This document shows positions 20,730 through 28,857 of a stretch of DNA of 64,000 nucleotides, piece by piece. Origin of the DNA: Mycobacterium sp. HUMS_12744610 (lineage in GTDB: Bacteria > Actinomycetota > Actinomycetes > Mycobacteriales > Mycobacteriaceae). The stretch's first letter is position 1; the number at the start of each line of letters is the position of its first letter. The stretch lies in NCBI RefSeq assembly GCF_041206865.1, contig NZ_JBGEDP010000001.1:3906001-3970000 (forward strand). Direction: 5' to 3'. The notes below the pieces were generated by a model that was not told the DNA's origin, made no database searches, and was given only the letters and a program-made list of their open reading frames with translations. The position numbers and the translations under genes were made by a program.

Positions 20730-22475
20730 TCAGGCCGGAATTTGCATTTCGGCGAACTTGTCCTGCAGGTATTGCTCGGCGCAGGCGGAGCGGCGGATCT
20801 TGCCGCTGGTGGTGATCGGGATGGAGCCGGGCGGCACCACGACCACGTCGGCGACTCGCAGGCTGTGCGACTCCGAGACGGCCGTCTTGACCCGTTGTTT
20901 GACGGTGCGGACGTCCACCGCACCGCCGCCCTCATTGCCCCTCTTCTTGAACTCGATGATCGTGACCAGTTGCTCGCGCTGGCCGTTGGGCACCGAGATC
21001 GCCGCGGCGCGCCCGGCCGTGATCTCCTGGATGGTGGCCTCGATGTCGTCGGGGTAGTGGTTGCGCCCGTCCACGATCAGCAAATCCTTGATGCGGCCGA
21101 CGATGAACAACTCGTCGTCGGAGATGACCCCCAGGTCACCGGTGCGCAGCCAGGGACCCTCCGGTGTGCCCGGCGACGGGCCGGCGATCCGTCCCCCGAA
21201 AGTCCTTGCCGTCAGCTCCGGGTTGCGCCAGTAACCGCCGGCGACGTTCTCCCCGTGCACCCAGATCTCGCCGACCTTGCCGGCCGGGTTCTCCTGGCAC
21301 GTCCCGGGGTCGACGATCCGCGCGGTGCAGGCACGCGAGCGGCCGTGGCCGACGAGCTCGGAGCCCCCGCCGCTCTCGTCGAGACGCTCGGCGTAGCCGC
21401 TCGACAGCTTCTCGTAGTCGAAGCGGGCCGTTACCGGGGCACGCCCCGGGGTCGACGACGCGACGTACACCATCGCCTCGGCCAGCCCGTAGGACGGCTT
21501 CAACGCGGTGCCGGGCAGGTTGAACGACGCGAAGCGTTGCGTGAAGCGCCGGATCGTCGCGGCGTGAATCCGCTCGGCACCGCTCAGGATCGTGTGCACG
21601 TTTCCGAGGTCGAGGCCGGCCATGTCCTCGTCCTTGGTCCGCCGCGCGGCCAGCTCGAACGCGAAGTTCGGTGCGGCGGAAAAAGAGTGGTGGGCAGCCA
21701 GCATCTGGATCCACCGCGACGGCTTCTGCAGGAACGCCGTCGGACTGGTCAGCACCGCGGGGAACCCCCGCAGCACGGGGGCCACCACGCCGAGCAGCAG
21801 ACCCATGTCGTGGTAGAAGGGGAGCCACGACACCATCGTGATGTCCGGCGGTGGCACCTTCCCGTTGTCCTCGAAGTAGTCGTCGATCACCTGGTCGAGG
21901 TTGGCGATGACGTTGCGGTGTGTCACCACGACCGCCGCCGGTGCCCGGGTGGAGCCCGAGGTGTATTGCAGCAGTGCCACTTTCGTCTTCGGCGTCGCGC
22001 TCTCCCGGCTGGCGGCGCCGGCGCCGATGTCGAGGTCCAGGGCGTCAAGTTCGATCACGGCCGGCGCGCGGCCGGCGACGTCGCGCGCACAGGAAACGAC
22101 GTCGTCGACGGAGTCCGACGTCGTCAGGATCGCCACCGGGGCGCTGTCGTTGACCGCCGCGGCAACCCGCTCGTCGTGCGTACCGAACTGCGGCACGGGC
22201 AGCGGCACCGCGATGTAGCCGGCCGCCATGGCGCCGAGAAACCCGATGATGTAGTCGAGACCCTGGGGAGCGCATATCGCGACCCGGTCCCCCGGCGATC
22301 CACAGGAGGCCAACTCCCCGGCCAGCGCCTGCACGCGCCGCTGCACCTCGGACCTCGTCAGCGTCTCCGAGTAGCCCCGCGGATCGAGTTCGTAGTCGAT
22401 GAACGTGAACGCGGCCGCATCAGGCTCACGCGAGGCATTCTCGCGCAAGACGGCAGGTATGGACCAATCCCCCAC
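20730..22475 (-). CDS. Fatty acyl-AMP ligase (FadD26-like FAAL), first of two
   Basis: This is a second 581-residue FAAL with LQYTSGSTRAPAA, SWLPFYHDMGL, YGLAEAMVYV, TGDLGVI, GRIKDLLIVDGRNHYPDD and PITTSGKIRRSAC. It is similar to, but clearly diverged from, the FAAL at 18049-19794. GTG 22475 (VGDWSIPAVLRENA) follows a GGGGG stretch and gives the family length. The longer frame reaching 22676 adds about 67 cysteine- and arginine-rich residues without FAAL character. It is the first gene after the 580-base gap downstream of the thioesterase, so it may head the PKS transcript. Two FAALs in one cluster could load two different starters or serve two carriers; the sequence does not decide. Confidence 0.92.
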   Translation of the reverse strand: MGDWSIPAVLRENASREPDAAAFTFIDYELDPRGYSETLTRSEVQRRVQALAGELASCGSPGDRVAICAPQGLDYIIGFLGAMAAGYIAVPLPVPQFGTHDERVAAAVNDSAPVAILTTSDSVDDVVSCARDVAGRAPAVIELDALDLDIGAGAASRESATPKTKVALLQYTSGSTRAPAAVVVTHRNVIANLDQVIDDYFEDNGKVPPPDITMVSWLPFYHDMGLLLGVVAPVLRGFPAVLTSPTAFLQKPSRWIQMLAAHHSFSAAPNFAFELAARRTKDEDMAGLDLGNVHTILSGAERIHAATIRRFTQRFASFNLPGTALKPSYGLAEAMVYVASSTPGRAPVTARFDYEKLSSGYAERLDESGGGSELVGHGRSRACTARIVDPGTCQENPAGKVGEIWVHGENVAGGYWRNPELTARTFGGRIAGPSPGTPEGPWLRTGDLGVISDDELFIVGRIKDLLIVDGRNHYPDDIEATIQEITAGRAAAISVPNGQREQLVTIIEFKKRGNEGGGAVDVRTVKQRVKTAVSESHSLRVADVVVVPPGSIPITTSGKIRRSACAEQYLQDKFAEMQIPA

Positions 22476-23054
22476 TAACAACCCCCAGTAACACAGCTGT
22501 ACAGATTTGCTTTTTCCCCGACCCAAAATCGAGCATACGTGGCCCATTCGGACGAAACCCCTCGGTTCCGGAGCGGTACCCCGTTCGGCCGGTATGTAAT
22601 CGCGTTGCGCCGAAAGACTTTCAGCGTCACGAATGCACGAGCACAGACCTTTTTCTATGTTTGCCCGGCGCCGCAACCGCGATAGCCGGGGTCACCGTGC
22701 GGCCGTGCGCGCACCACGCGGCGCCGTTGGTACGTACGTACCGCTTTTGGCCGCGACACCGCCCCCGGAGTGCCGGAACCGGCCCTGCGGCGCGGCGCCC
22801 AGTTTACGGCGACACCAACCGGTGGCCGGCACACCCGCGCCCACCGCGGCGCTTGCCACCCACGTTGGTTTGCTGCCGCGATTTGCCCGGTCGCCGCGCC
22901 TGCGATTCCACGCCCGGGCCGCCTCCGCCCGCCCGCGGGCGCGCTCTGGCCGCCACAGCGCTCACTGTGGAGTTGCACACATCGCAAAGCCTCAGGCAAG
23001 GCACAGCAGATTCCTATATTCTTGGCGCGGGGATTAATTCAACGTTCATCCGGG
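22476..23054. other. Noncoding interval upstream of the first FAAL
   Basis: This stretch of about 580 bases lies between the FAAL start and the left end of the ISL3 element. No frame in it has convincing codon structure or a recognisable product. It contains a perfect 14-base palindrome at 22729-22742 and an AT-richer segment near 23005-23050. In the ancestral arrangement it separated the FAAL from the thioesterase gene, and it is the natural place for the promoter of the PKS operon. Confidence 0.5.
22729..22742. promoter_or_regulatory. Perfect palindrome GGTACGTACGTACC upstream of the FAAL-PKS operon
   Basis: The 14-base sequence is its own reverse complement and lies about 255 bases upstream of the chosen FAAL start. 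Symmetric sites of this kind are typical operators of dimeric repressors such as the TetR family, but no regulator gene lies beside it. The regulatory role is inference only. Confidence 0.3.
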
Positions 23055-23077
23055 GGATCTACTGACGTTGTAGTGGG

Positions 23078-23588
23078 TCATTTCCGTCCGGGTAGTGCTG
23101 GGCAGAGGCCGCCTCGGGTGAGCATGGCCATGGCGATGAGTGCGTCTGGGCTGTGGAATCCGTAGGCGCGTTTGGTTAATGCCCGCAGGTGGGTGTTGGT
23201 GGCTTCGGATCGGGCGTTGGACAGGCCGTGATCGAGCGTGTTCCAGATGAGGTCGCGGTAGCGGCGGATGCTGCGGGCCAGCGCGGCGAACTCGGGGATG
23301 CGTGAGTGCGACGCCCACGACAGCCAGCCGGCCAGCAGCTGCCGCCCGTGGGTGCCCTTGACCCGAAACACCTCGCGTAGTTGCTCTTTGAGCAGATACG
23401 CCCGGTAGAGGGTGCGGTTGGTGTCGGCGATCTTAGCGAGGCTGGTGCGCTGCTCGCAGGACAGGTCAGCCGGGTTCTTGCGGGTCGCCCACATGGCGTG
23501 CCGATCGGTGATCCCGGCGCGGGTCATGGTGCGTACCCGCACCTTGTCCAGTGCCTTCATGGCCCAGGCCACGACATGAAACCCATCC
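23078..23588 (-). pseudogene. ISL3-family transposase, C-terminal part
   Basis: From the IS256 copy C junction this frame continues the transposase with GFHVVAWAMKALDKVR, followed by the helical stretch RTLYRAYLLKEQLREVF and the C-terminal RSEATNTHLRALTKRAYGFHSPDALIAMAML segment, which is typical of ISL3 transposases (the conserved glutamate is in SEATN). Removing copy C and one target copy joins it in frame to the N-terminal part at 25015-25754, giving 417 codons including the stop. Confidence 0.88.
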
Positions 23589-25006
23589 GAGCCTGTCACG
23601 ATTTCTGTGTAAGTCAGAGGTGATTTGACTACGAGTTGTATTCTAGCACAATGGGATTCGCCCAGGGAATAGTCTGGCGAGTGTGTTGAGCGCCACAGTC
23701 CAGTTGTGCGTTCCAGTACCCGAATAGCCTCCTCTCTCGCTGGAGATGTTGCGCAGCCCGAGGTACAGCAACTTCATCGCGGCGTCCTTGTCCGTGAAAT
23801 GACCACGGTTCTTGGTGATCTTGCGCAACTGGAAGTTGATCGACTCGATCGCATTGGTGGTGTAGACGATCTTGCGCAACTCCACCGGATAGTCCAGGAA
23901 CGGAACGAATTCCCCCCAGGCGTTGTGCCACACGTCAATTGCACCCGGATATTGGGCGCCGAATTGCTGGTCGAACTCCTTGAGTGCGAGTTCGGCTCCA
24001 TCGACGGTCGGCGCACTGTAGATCGCCCGCATCGCGGTGGCGACCTTCTTGCGGTCCTTATAAGACACGAAGCGCATCGCATTCCTAATGACGTGCACGA
24101 CGCAGGTCTGCACCACGGTATCGGGATAGATCGAGCGGATCGCATCAGGCAGACCGGTCAGCCCGTCGCAGCAGGCGATGAGGATGTCGCGCACCCCGCG
24201 GTTGCGCAGGTCGATGACGACCTTCTGCCAGAACTTCGCCCCCTCGGAGTCCTGGATCCAGCAGCCCAAGGCGTGTTTGCGGCCCTCCAGATCCACGCCA
24301 ATGGCCAAATAGGCGACCTTGGTGGTGATGACCCCGTTGTCGCCGATCCGCAGCCGCAGCCCATCGATGTAGAGGATCGGGTAGACCTCATCGAGCGGGC
24401 GGGCCTGCCAGGCCTTGATCTCATCGACCACCACCTCGGTGATATTGGAGATCAACTCCCGCGACACCGACGCCCCATAGACCTCCTGCAGGTGGGCTTC
24501 GATATCGCGGGTGGTCATTCCCCGTGAATACAGCGACAACACCACCGAATTGATGTTGTTGAGCCGGCGGGTCTTCTTCGGCACAATCGCCGGCTCAAAC
24601 GAGCCGTTGCGATCACGCGGCGCATCGATCTGCACCGGGCCGTTGACGGTGGTCACCGTTTTCGGCGTGGTGCCGTTGCGCGAATTTCCCGATCCGCGTC
24701 CGGCCGGATCGCCGGCCTCATAACCCAGATGGTGGGTTAGCTCCGCATTCAGCGCCCGCTCCAGCACGGCCTTAGTCAGCTGGTTCAGCAAACCGTCCGC
24801 GCCGTCGATCGGGGTCCCGGTCTTCACCGCATCCTTAATCAACGAGTCCAGCGTCTCTTCGGTGAACATCTCGGCCAGCCGCCGCGCCGCGGTCGTCTCC
24901 TCAGCCGGCATCTGCATGGTCTTGGTCACAAAACACTCCTTCTGTCCGCCCAACGGCGGTCCGATGATGGACCACCCCGGACTTACACAGATGGAATGAC
25001 ACGCCC
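23589..25006 (-). mobile_element. IS256-family insertion sequence, copy C (1418 bp), inside the ISL3 element
   Basis: The element has the same ends as copies A and B and an 8-bp duplication ACCCATCC at 23581-23588 and 25007-25014. The target is within the ISL3 transposase gene. Of the three copies it is the only one with an undamaged transposase frame. Confidence 0.95.
23643..24929 (-). CDS. IS256-family transposase, copy C (intact)
   Basis: This 428-residue transposase starts at GTG 24929 (MTKTMQMPAEETTAARRLAE) and ends FPGRIPLC. It shows the IS256/Mutator pattern: SLYSRGMTTRDIEAHLQEVYG, the first catalytic aspartate in LYIDGLRL, the second in IACCDGLTG, and the glutamate in TTNAIESINFQLRK. 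The length is normal for the family. It is the likely source of transposase for all three copies in this window. Confidence 0.95.
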   Translation of the reverse strand: MTKTMQMPAEETTAARRLAEMFTEETLDSLIKDAVKTGTPIDGADGLLNQLTKAVLERALNAELTHHLGYEAGDPAGRGSGNSRNGTTPKTVTTVNGPVQIDAPRDRNGSFEPAIVPKKTRRLNNINSVVLSLYSRGMTTRDIEAHLQEVYGASVSRELISNITEVVVDEIKAWQARPLDEVYPILYIDGLRLRIGDNGVITTKVAYLAIGVDLEGRKHALGCWIQDSEGAKFWQKVVIDLRNRGVRDILIACCDGLTGLPDAIRSIYPDTVVQTCVVHVIRNAMRFVSYKDRKKVATAMRAIYSAPTVDGAELALKEFDQQFGAQYPGAIDVWHNAWGEFVPFLDYPVELRKIVYTTNAIESINFQLRKITKNRGHFTDKDAAMKLLYLGLRNISSERGGYSGTGTHNWTVALNTLARLFPGRIPLC

Positions 25007-25014
25007 ACCCATCC

Positions 25015-25754
25015 AGGCAAATCAGCGCCTGCGGCGCGCGGGCACGCACCAGGGCGTGGATCCATTCCGCCCCGTCGCAGCTGACGTGGGTGAGCAGCTT
25101 GGCCCGCTCGGCGCCGAGCTGATCGAAGAACCGGCCCAGCGTGTCCTGGTTGCGGCCCTCGCCGGCCCACACCAGCCGGCCTGTCGTGTGGTCAACCACG
25201 CACGTCAAGTAGCGATGTCCCTTGCGGTAGGCGATCTCGTCGATGCCGATCCGCGACAGTCCGGCGAGCAGGTCGTTGGTGTCGCGGCCATCGGCCACCA
25301 CCCTGGTCACGATCGCCGCCACGGTGCGCCAGGCGATCTGCAGCAGCACCGTGAGCACACTCAATGCGGTGTGCGCGGCCAGCCACGCGCAGGTGTCCTC
25401 GAACGCCCAGGTGTGTTTGGCGCCCGGCCGCGCCCACGGCACATGCGCAACCACCACCCCATGCTCGCCGCATGCCACCCGCGGGGCCGCGGCCTGCAGA
25501 TACGCCTTTGTGGTCCCCACATCCAGGGTCCGCCAGCGCCTGATCCCGTTCCCGTCCCGGCCCCCCGCGTCATAGCCCGGGCACCGCTTCCGGCACCGCG
25601 AGCACCGGCCCGCCTGCGACGCCTTGGGCCGCACCGAGAACACCAGAACTTCGGAGGTCTTCGGCTGCTTCCGACCCGTGGTCTCGGTCTCGATCGTCAC
25701 GTCCTCGATCACCATGTTTTGGTCACCCAGACCGCTCGCCAATACCCTGGACAT
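25015..25754 (-). pseudogene. ISL3-family transposase, N-terminal part
   Basis: The frame from ATG 25754 (MSRVLASGLGDQNMVIEDV) contains the N-terminal zinc-ribbon region with CSRCRKRCPGYD and ACGEHG, the helix-turn-helix region, the DDE-core motif IGIDEIAYRKGHRYLT and SCDGAEWIHALV, and then breaks at LICLDGW where IS256 copy C entered. The upstream frame reaches 25832, so a slightly earlier start is possible. The joined protein would be 416 residues, normal for ISL3. Confidence 0.88.
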
Positions 25755-25891
25755 GCGCAACGCCGTAGCTCCTTCTCGCGGATTGAACCCTAGACAGTCC
25801 AAAACGTAAGCAGGACACGGCGTTGCGCCCAAATTCCCAGGTCAGCGAACCCACGACAACGTCACAAGAGCCCATCCGGGGGTGATGGGCC

Positions 25892-26596
25892 TCAGCCCCG
25901 GCACAAGGACATCTTTTCCTCGATGTCGCCCACCAGCTGCGGCAGGTGGTCGTCGAGATAGAAGTGATGGCCGGGAAACACCCGCGCACTGAACGCCGAC
26001 GAGGTGCGCTCGGCCCACGGAGCGACTTTCTCCGGGGTGGCGACTTCGTCGGTATCACCCAGGAACGCGAAAATCGGACACGACACACTCGCGTCGGGCG
26101 CGCACTCGTACTTGGTGATGGCCTTGAAGCCGCGCAACGTCGGCAGAATTTTCGCCGCGAATTGCTCGTCGGCCAGAAATTCCGGGTTCACACCGGTCAT
26201 TTCGCTGACCGCATCGAGCAGCCCGCGATCGGAGTCGGGAATATAGTCGTAGCCGATGCGGCCGGGCGCCGCACACGCCGAGACGAACAGCGCGGCGATG
26301 GGATTGCCCGCCGCCTCGAACCGGCACGCCACCTCGAACGCGACCAACGCCCCCATGCTGTGGCCGAAGAACGCGACCTTGTCCTCGGACCGCTCGGCCG
26401 GCGGCAGCATCCGGCAGACCTGGTCGGCCAGGTCACCGATCCCGGTGAAGGACGCGAGATCCTGCGTGCCGCGCCGTCCGGGATATTGCACCGCAACGCA
26501 TTTGACGTTCGAGAACGTCTTGGCGAACGGGACGTAGTACTGCGCCGATCCGCCGGCGTGCGGGAACACGTAGAGTTTCTGCGTACCGCCACTCAC
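25892..26596 (-). CDS. TesA-like type II thioesterase
   Basis: The protein is a 234-residue alpha/beta hydrolase of the type II thioesterase family, which edits or releases chains on PKS and NRPS carriers. The nucleophile is Ser80 in GHSMGA, and the histidine of the triad is in PGHHFYLDDH near residue 210. The N-terminal FPHAGGSAQYY block (oxyanion region) is typical of TesA. GTG 26596 is chosen because it gives the family length and lies 22 bases after the upstream DapA-like stop; the frame extends to 26695 without family sequence. In the phthiocerol locus TesA precedes fadD26 and ppsA-E and helps PpsE release its chain. The same order here supports a role with this PKS line, although an ISL3 element now separates them. 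Confidence 0.9.
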   Translation of the reverse strand: MSGGTQKLYVFPHAGGSAQYYVPFAKTFSNVKCVAVQYPGRRGTQDLASFTGIGDLADQVCRMLPPAERSEDKVAFFGHSMGALVAFEVACRFEAAGNPIAALFVSACAAPGRIGYDYIPDSDRGLLDAVSEMTGVNPEFLADEQFAAKILPTLRGFKAITKYECAPDASVSCPIFAFLGDTDEVATPEKVAPWAERTSSAFSARVFPGHHFYLDDHLPQLVGDIEEKMSLCRG

Positions 26597-26618
26597 GAAT
26601 CCACCGTACCCGGGTCGT

Positions 26619-27485
26619 TCAGGTGCCCGGCAGCAACTCCCGCAGCGCCGCACGGCCCCGCTCGTCGAGCGGCAGCAACGGCGGGCGCGGATCACCGACC
26701 GGGAAGCCGAGCAGTTCCAGTCCCGCCTTGACCGTGGTGGCCAGTCCCCCGGCGACGATGAACTCCAGCAAGCCTTTCAGGTCGTCGTAGCGGGCGCGCG
26801 CCGTGTCGAGGTCACCCGCGCGCACCGCGTCGTACAGGTCGAGGCACGGCTGCGGCCGCAGATTCGGTGCGGCCGTGCACCATCCGGAGGCGCCGGCCAG
26901 CAGCGCGTCGAGCACCAGGGGGTTGCTGCCGTTGTAGAAGGGCAGCCGGCCGCCGGATAGTTCGGCGATGCGCTGCATCCGGGACAGGTCGCCGGTGGAT
27001 TCCTTGACCATCGTGAGGTTTTCGATGGCCTCGAACATGGCGACCAGCAACTCGGGGCGCATGTCCACCCCGCTGGTGGCCGGGTTGTTGTAGGCCATGA
27101 TCGGGATCTCGATGGCGTCACCGATGCGGCGGTAGTGTTCGACGATCTCGCGTTCGGTGAGCTTCCAGTAGGAGACGGGCAGGACCATCACCGCGGCGGC
27201 GCCGGCGCGTTGCGCGTACGCGGCGCGCCGGACGGTCTTGGCGGTCGTCACGTCCGACACGCCCACGACCACGGGCACCCGGCCGGCGACGGTGGCCAGG
27301 GTGGTGTCGACCACGCTGTCGAACTCGGGTTCCTCGAGGTACGCCAACTCACCGGTGCTGCCCAGCGGGGCGATCGCATGCACGCCGTCGGCGACCAGCT
27401 TGTCGACCAGCGCGGCCAACCGCGCCGTGTCGACTCCGGTGTCGGCGAACGGGGTCACCGGGTAGGCGATGATGCCGTGGATCAC
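26619..27485 (-). CDS. DapA-family (dihydrodipicolinate synthase / N-acetylneuraminate lyase type) aldolase
   Basis: This 288-residue TIM-barrel protein has the family signatures: the substrate loop APLGSTGELAYL near residue 40, the tyrosine segment MAYNNPATSG and the Schiff-base lysine in MVKESTGD. Family members condense or cleave pyruvate-like keto acids. The true DapA of lysine synthesis is expected elsewhere, so this is more likely a catabolic or specialised member. GTG 27485 overlaps the stop of the upstream class II aldolase by four bases (GTGA), which implies translational coupling. The downstream thioesterase follows after 22 bases, so the three genes may be one transcript. Substrate unknown. 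Confidence 0.85.
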   Translation of the reverse strand: MIHGIIAYPVTPFADTGVDTARLAALVDKLVADGVHAIAPLGSTGELAYLEEPEFDSVVDTTLATVAGRVPVVVGVSDVTTAKTVRRAAYAQRAGAAAVMVLPVSYWKLTEREIVEHYRRIGDAIEIPIMAYNNPATSGVDMRPELLVAMFEAIENLTMVKESTGDLSRMQRIAELSGGRLPFYNGSNPLVLDALLAGASGWCTAAPNLRPQPCLDLYDAVRAGDLDTARARYDDLKGLLEFIVAGGLATTVKAGLELLGFPVGDPRPPLLPLDERGRAALRELLPGT

Positions 27486-28282
27486 TGCCGCCCCCCCGAG
27501 GTGGTCAGCGCGTCGGGATGCCGCGAAAGCGCGCGGCGGGCGTAGTAGGCGAAGTTGGCGCGGCTGCGCTGCGGGGTCAGCGTCCAGTCGTGGGCCTCGC
27601 GGGCGAGTTGCTCGGGCAGTTGCCTGATGGTGCCGGCGGCCATGGCGGCCAGCTGCAGCTTGGCGGCGCGCTCGATCAGGATGCCCAACGAGCACGCCTC
27701 CTCGACGCTGGCCCCGGCCACCACCTGGCCGTGATGGGCCAGCAGGACCGCCTTCTTGGCGCCGAGTGCGGCGGTGATGATCTCGCCCTCCTCGTTGCCC
27801 ACCGGCACGCCGGGCCAGTCGGGCAGGAACGCGCAGTCGTCGTAGAGGGGCGTGGTGTCCATGTGGGAGACGACCAGCGGTACCCCCAGCATCGACAGCG
27901 CGGCGACATGGAAGGCGTGGGTGTGCACGATGCAGTGGACGTCGGGGCGCGCGCGATAGATCCAACTGTGAAAACGGTTGGCGGGGTTGGGTATCCCGTC
28001 CCCGTCGAGGACGTTGAGGTCTTCGTCGACCAGCAGCAGGTTGTCGTCGGTGATCTCGTCGAACCCGAGCCCGAGCCGCTGGGTGTAATAGGTTCCCGCC
28101 GCTTCGGCCCGCGCGGTGATCTGGCCGGTCAGCCCCGAGTCGTGCCCGGCGTCGAACAGCGCGCGGCACGTCAGCGCCAGCTTCTGGCGGGTGGTCAACT
28201 GCGGATCGTCGACATGGGCGCTCAGCTGCTCGGCGGCCCGACGCATCAGGTCGGATTTGGAGTCGGTGAACGTACTCGCCAT
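27482..28282 (-). CDS. Class II aldolase/adducin family protein
   Basis: The frame from ATG 28282 (MASTFTDSKSDLMRRAAEQL) gives 266 residues. Metal-binding histidines are visible in CIVHTHAFH and LAHHG, the usual zinc ligands of fuculose-phosphate-type class II aldolases, and the N-terminal glutamate-rich region and GLTGQIT segment also fit. Members cleave sugar phosphates or act as epimerases or decarboxylases; the exact reaction cannot be read off. It is translationally coupled to the DapA-like gene and divergent from an XRE-cupin regulator. An in-frame codon at 28291 would add three residues. Confidence 0.85.
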   Translation of the reverse strand: MASTFTDSKSDLMRRAAEQLSAHVDDPQLTTRQKLALTCRALFDAGHDSGLTGQITARAEAAGTYYTQRLGLGFDEITDDNLLLVDEDLNVLDGDGIPNPANRFHSWIYRARPDVHCIVHTHAFHVAALSMLGVPLVVSHMDTTPLYDDCAFLPDWPGVPVGNEEGEIITAALGAKKAVLLAHHGQVVAGASVEEACSLGILIERAAKLQLAAMAAGTIRQLPEQLAREAHDWTLTPQRSRANFAYYARRALSRHPDALTTSGGRQ

Positions 28283-28283
28283 C

Positions 28284-28318
28284 TGACACAATGTATCACA
28301 ATAGGAAACTTAGTGTCA
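28284..28318. promoter_or_regulatory. Inverted repeat TGACAC-N23-GTGTCA between divergent aldolase and regulator genes
   Basis: Perfect 6-base arms (28284-28289 and 28313-28318) sit in the short intergenic space between the class II aldolase start and the regulator start. The interior is AT-rich (ATGTATCACAATAGG), unlike its surroundings, so promoters for both genes probably lie here. A role as operator of the neighbouring XRE-cupin protein is inference. Confidence 0.35.
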
Positions 28319-28332
28319 TGAAAGGGGCGCCG

Positions 28333-28857
28333 ATGACGGCACTGCTGCGCGCGGTCCGCCGGGAACGCGGCCTCACCCTCGAGGGGCTCGCCGCCGCCAC
28401 CGGACTGACCAAGAGCTACCTGTCCAAGGTCGAGCGCGGGCTCAGCACGCCGTCGATCGCGGTGGCGCTCAAGGTCGCGCGGGCGCTCGACGTCGACGTC
28501 GGGCGGCTGTTCTCCGGCGAGACGGCCTCCGAGAAGATCGCCATCGACCGGGCCGGGCGTCAGCCCGGCGAGCGCTATCGGGCGCTGGGGGCCGCGCTGC
28601 TCGCAAAATCGATGTCGCCCTTCGTCGTTCGCCCGGGCGAGCACGCCGCCGACGATCCACATCCCGTGCACGCGGGTCAGGAGTTCGTGTTCGTGCACTC
28701 CGGGGCCGTCGAACTCGAATACGGGGACACGACCCTCGCGCTCGGCACCGGCGACAGCGCCTACTTCGACGCGGCGATCGGCCACACCCTCCGGGCGGTG
28801 GGCGGCGAACCGGCCGAGGTCGTCGTGGTCGCTACCAGGGACGCGTCGAGCAGGTGA
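28333..28857 (+). CDS. XRE-family transcriptional regulator with C-terminal cupin domain
   Basis: From ATG 28333 the protein is 174 residues. An N-terminal helix-turn-helix (RRERGLTLEGLAAATGLTKSYLSKVERG, residues about 7-35) is followed by a cupin barrel (HPVHAGQEFVFVHSGAVELEYGD, residues about 105-150). XRE-cupin proteins sense small molecules and usually control an adjacent catabolic operon. Here the gene is divergent from the class II aldolase-DapA-thioesterase genes, its most likely targets. Upstream in-frame starts at 28291 and 28318 are possible. The last 26 bases overlap the convergent MmpS-like gene. Confidence 0.88.
   Translation: MTALLRAVRRERGLTLEGLAAATGLTKSYLSKVERGLSTPSIAVALKVARALDVDVGRLFSGETASEKIAIDRAGRQPGERYRALGAALLAKSMSPFVVRPGEHAADDPHPVHAGQEFVFVHSGAVELEYGDTTLALGTGDSAYFDAAIGHTLRAVGGEPAEVVVVATRDASSR

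Larger units (their letters stand above)
23055..25872 (-). mobile_element. ISL3-family insertion sequence, interrupted by IS256 copy C
   Basis: The ends read inward as GGATCTACTGACGTTGT and GGCTCTTGTGACGTTGT; 20 of the first 24 bases match. An 8-bp target duplication CATCCGGG lies at 23047-23054 and 25873-25880, as expected for ISL3 elements. The transposase reads on the minus strand and is split by IS256 copy C. Without copy C the element is about 1.39 kb. It landed 11 bases beyond the stop codon of the thioesterase gene. Confidence 0.9.
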
